Shown here piece by piece: positions 61,101 through 64,000 of a stretch of 64,000 nt of DNA. A program made the translations under genes and the position numbers. The DNA lies in contig CM059625.1 of assembly GCA_030435675.1 (NCBI GenBank), forward strand, positions 5,828,001-5,892,000. Reading direction: 5' to 3'. The number at the start of each line of letters is the position of its first letter. Position 1 is the first letter of the stretch. This DNA is from Steinernema hermaphroditum. Taxonomy: Eukaryota; Nematoda; Chromadorea; Rhabditida; Steinernematidae. Under the pieces are notes generated by a model. It had not been told where the DNA came from, did not search any database, and saw nothing but the letters and a program-made list of their open reading frames with translations.

Positions 61101-62644
61101 AAAATTAGATTGCTCTTTGAAAACTGCCGATTCAGAAATGAGCAAAGTCGTCAATTCTGGAGTGCATTTCCATAAAGATTATCGCCCGCTCCTGCTTTTA
61201 GCACTTTAATTAGTAATCCAGCGGGATCCATAATGAAATTAACTTAAAGAGCGCCGTCTATAAACAAGTACATTTGAGTTGGCTGGGGGGTTGGTGAAAA
61301 GAACAACAGTTACGGTATCTACAAAAATAACGATTGCCACAACTTCATTTCATGAATCAAAGGCATTACGCCTTTACATTACAACGAATTGCAGCCGGCT
61401 TCATTCCTTGTGTGGCATTGATGTCGAACCAGTCTGTGGAGGCGCGCTTTACGGGGCATTTGGGAATCGTCGAACCTCCAGAAACGGCGGCAGAACTTCT
61501 TCCTCTCAGAGTTGCTTCAAAAAGCTGCGAAAGTTGGCTCCCTGGTCCGGAAGTTGCGTCCAGGTGTGCTTTCTCACCTCAGAGCGTCGGCGACCTTTAG
61601 GGTGACTTCTCACAGTTCTTACGACTGCGGCTCTCCAGTTCTCTCTGAAAGCCAGATCACTTGCAACTGCCGTAGGGTTCGCCTTCAGATCAACATCACG
61701 TTCAGAGAGCGTTGATCCAGGTACAAAATCGGACGCAGGGCACATGCGCATTGATGTGTATGGTCGAAGTCGAACGTGTTTGCATCGGGCACACATTCCG
61801 AACCGGACTCTACGTGTTAAAATCCATTTTGTAACGATTAAGACTGTAATCCGACTAAGAGGCAGATCTTTCCTAACCTACTATCCCTCCCTCGTTTGCC
61901 GTTCTTTGCGAAATGGTCGTCAAATCCCAAAGATCCGTATATTTCTTGTACCGACATTAAGGTTTCGAAACCCTTTCCGACGCAAACAAAGGATTATCCA
62001 TAGATGCTGCGTCCAGTCCGCTGTTGTCGCCATTCATGTTAAGCCTAAAATGAGCAGCGAGATGCATCGCTAATCCCTATCAACCACACATCACAATGAT
62101 TCGAAGGCTTCGTCTCTTTGAGTAGGCTTCTCACTCACACGAGCGCTTGAAGCCTTTCGACATCCATACTGTTTGGGCATTCATAGCAGCGGAAGGAAGT
62201 AAACTACGGCTGTTGATCCTTCTTTACAAGTAAAAACAACACTTTGGCACATGTAGACCGTCACTACAATCGATAATCAAGGCATTCTTCGAATATTAAA
62301 AATCACATTCAACTACAATCTGCACACGTTTTTTGTCACAAAGTTCAAAACAGCAAAGTTTCCTGTGGCGTCGCTTTGCTCTACGCCGCACATTCTTCTA
62401 AAAGGAAATACGGACCCCTACCCACTTTTATATTAACCTGCACTACGCTGTTGAGTTCGTACAAGCATGAGGGTCTGAACAAGAGACACCAATGGTCTCG
62501 ACGCGGCACGCCTGAGCGCTCAAATGCGGCAAACCACATCGCCAACAAGTCTTGTGCCGTAAACATAAATAGCGTGGAATAAACTGTTTCTCTTAAACGC
62601 TATTTTTGTGCTCGATTTAGTGCGTGAACAACAATTTATTTCAG
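58118..62644. other. Gene-poor region upstream of the SFT2 gene
   Basis: 4.5 kb. It contains the dispersed repeat copy near 61354-61600; no other feature is supported. Short frames at 59.2-59.5, 59.7 and 60.4-60.9 kb appear random. Confidence 0.4.
61354..61600 (+). repeat. Dispersed repeat, copy B
   Basis: Begins with the same 21-nt core as the copy at 28049 (61354-61374) and carries the second core CTCAGAGCGTCGGCGACCTT at 61578-61597, followed in both copies by a similar TCTCAC-containing stretch. The interval between cores is about 80 nt longer than in copy A. Confidence 0.55.
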
Positions 62645-62651
62645 ACGCAAA

Positions 62652-63171
62652 ATGTCGGCTCTCGGTGATTTTGCCAAAGAGCAGAAGAGCAAAGCGACCG
62701 GAGGAGTGTCGCTTTCACAGTCCTTTAGCTCCTTCGGGGAAGGTCTCAAATCGAAGTTCTCCAGTCCTCTCTCCATGCTTTCACGAAGCGAAACCGCCGA
62801 CGACACAGAACTCCTTACTGAGCCCTCTTCGTCCACTGATGGTGGACAACTACCCTTCAGTCGAAATAGGTAGACATCGTCCGAAGATTCTTCTTTTTTG
62901 ACATAGCATCCATTAGAAAGTCTACATCTGGCGGCTGGCTGGGACCGTTTTCGGGTGATGTCAACATGTGCGGCTTGTCCAGAATTCAACGCATCGTCGC
63001 CTTCTTCATGTTCGTTGCAGGGGCCGGCTTCTGCTTCATGACTGTAAGAATAAGCTTTTCACTATATTCATCAGATTTTCTCTAGTCGATGATGCTGTTG
63101 CCCGTACTGGTTATTCAGACAAGGAAATTCGCCGCACTCAATACTCTCGCATCGACGTTATTACTGATCAG
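62652..63171 (+). CDS. SFT2-type vesicle transport protein, 5' part
   Basis: Four-helix membrane protein of the Golgi/endosome retrograde fusion pathway (SFT2/SFT2D family). Exons 62652-62869, 62917-63043 and 63086-63171 join in phase; the last donor (ATCAG|GTGAGT, phase 2) opens an intron that runs to the end of the window. The N-terminal ~75 residues are Ser/Lys-rich and cytosolic (SSFGEGLKSKFSSPLSML). Then comes GWLGPFSGDVNMCGLSRIQR and helix 1 (IVAFFMFVAGAGFCFMT), helix 2 (MMLLPVLVIQTRKFAALNTL), where the LP...RKFA pattern is the family hallmark, closest in style to SFT2D3. An acceptor TATTTCAG lies 8 nt before the ATG, probably a trans-splice or 5' UTR splice site. The remaining helices must be beyond 64000. 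Confidence 0.85.
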
Positions 63172-64000
63172 GTGAGTTAGATTGTTTACAAAAACTAGCA
63201 GCTATAATTGAAGGTTTATCTTTGTTTTTGTTTTCAAAAAACAGCTGGAAACCGCTCCCTGTCATAGTGGGTAGCCTAGAAATTTGATAGGGGTGTGAAT
63301 CAAGAATGCCTTTCTTCCTAAAGAATGTATTTAAAATGGTTTTTACATGAGGTCATGACTGAGCAACAGCTAAGAGTCTTCAGCGTGTTGTCCAAGATAA
63401 TTTTTGGAGAATGATTCTGATCTGCTTGTCTCCACAGTAACTCTCGAACATTGATTTTCGTTCTTACGACACTATGTGGGGGTCTTATGCGATTCGCGGT
63501 GAACTAAAATAGAATTGACATATCCGAATCCTGAAAATCATTACAGCGTACGCGATCGTTCCTCTCACAAATAACGATCATCATATTCGCAGATCATATA
63601 CTCACAAGATCATATGCTACCCTCAGAGAACAGGGTCGCTCGCTATTATCAAAGATCGCCACTAAAAGATTAACGATCTACCCAGTTGAACTTGTTACGA
63701 AATACCTTCAAGAAGAGAGGTCTGATAAGAAGAACTAGGAGTACAGAAAACATGAGTGGCACAGGACAACTCTTATCCCGGCTGACAAGACAAATGTTGA
63801 GCTCCATTACATTTATTTCGGAAAAACGACTGGTGTTTTGAACTTTGACCTATGTCACCAGTTGTAAGGAAGGTGCGATTTTAAACTCGGTAGCAAAGTG
63901 ATGGAGAGCCGATGTAAAACTGATTGGTTTCTTGTGCAGAGTGGAGACGTTGCCATCAATTAAATTCACAGTATAAGGAGGAAGGCAAAAACGTACTATA
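63172..64000. other. Intron of the SFT2-type gene, running off the window
   Basis: 829+ nt. I looked for the next helix-coding exon and found none. Short AGATCATA-type repeats occur near 63590-63615. Confidence 0.5.

Overview
The window looks like the nuclear genome of a nematode. Evidence is the gene content (an RFX factor of the DAF-19 type, Pax3/7 genes, a Shaw-class potassium channel, a member of the SLC17-like transporter family expanded in worms), very short GT-AG introns (often 40-60 nt) with TTTCAG-type acceptors, and dense genes interrupted by gene-poor stretches with decayed transposons. I cannot name the species. No rRNA, tRNA, CRISPR array or bacterial feature is visible. All gene models below were assembled by hand from splice signals, reading-frame phase and recognisable protein families. 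Model totals divide by three across every junction in the complete genes.

Layout. 1-2.2 kb: 3' part of an SLC17-like transporter (+), tail to tail with a Ly6-type GPI-anchored protein (-). 2.6-7.6 kb: a Shaw (Kv3)-class K+ channel locus (-) with one set of T1-domain exons followed by two complete, tandem S1-S6 cassettes, each with its own terminal exon. 7.6-16.3 kb: gene-poor, with mariner-type fossils at 11.3-12.6 kb. 16.3-20 kb: PPWD1-type WD40/cyclophilin gene and TIMM22 on the minus strand, in the order expected of an operon (TIMM22 first). 21.7-22.0 kb: a small single-pass membrane protein (+). 23.7-33.8 kb: two head-to-tail Pax3/7 genes (+) separated by a 6 kb gene-poor spacer. 34.2-46.0 kb: a 15-exon RFX/daf-19 gene (+). 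46-53.4 kb: mostly gene-poor, with a minisatellite, a hairpin cluster and a possible 41-residue ORF (-). 53.4-55.5 kb: proline-rich WH2 actin-binding protein (+). 57.0-58.1 kb: a candidate secreted peptide precursor (-). 58.1-62.6 kb: gene-poor. 62.65 kb to the end: 5' part of an SFT2-type vesicle transport protein (+).

How genes relate. The PPWD1 and TIMM22 genes are housekeeping (spliceosomal cyclophilin; mitochondrial carrier import). The Pax pair and daf-19 form a 22 kb block of developmental regulators (paired-box patterning and, by knowledge of the family, ciliary gene control). The channel, Ly6 and secreted-peptide genes are the kind expressed at the surface of excitable cells.

The most unusual findings are the duplicated pore cassette sharing a single T1 domain, the GFG selectivity filter in both cassettes, and the tandem Pax3/7 duplication in which one copy has altered homeodomain helix-3 residues.
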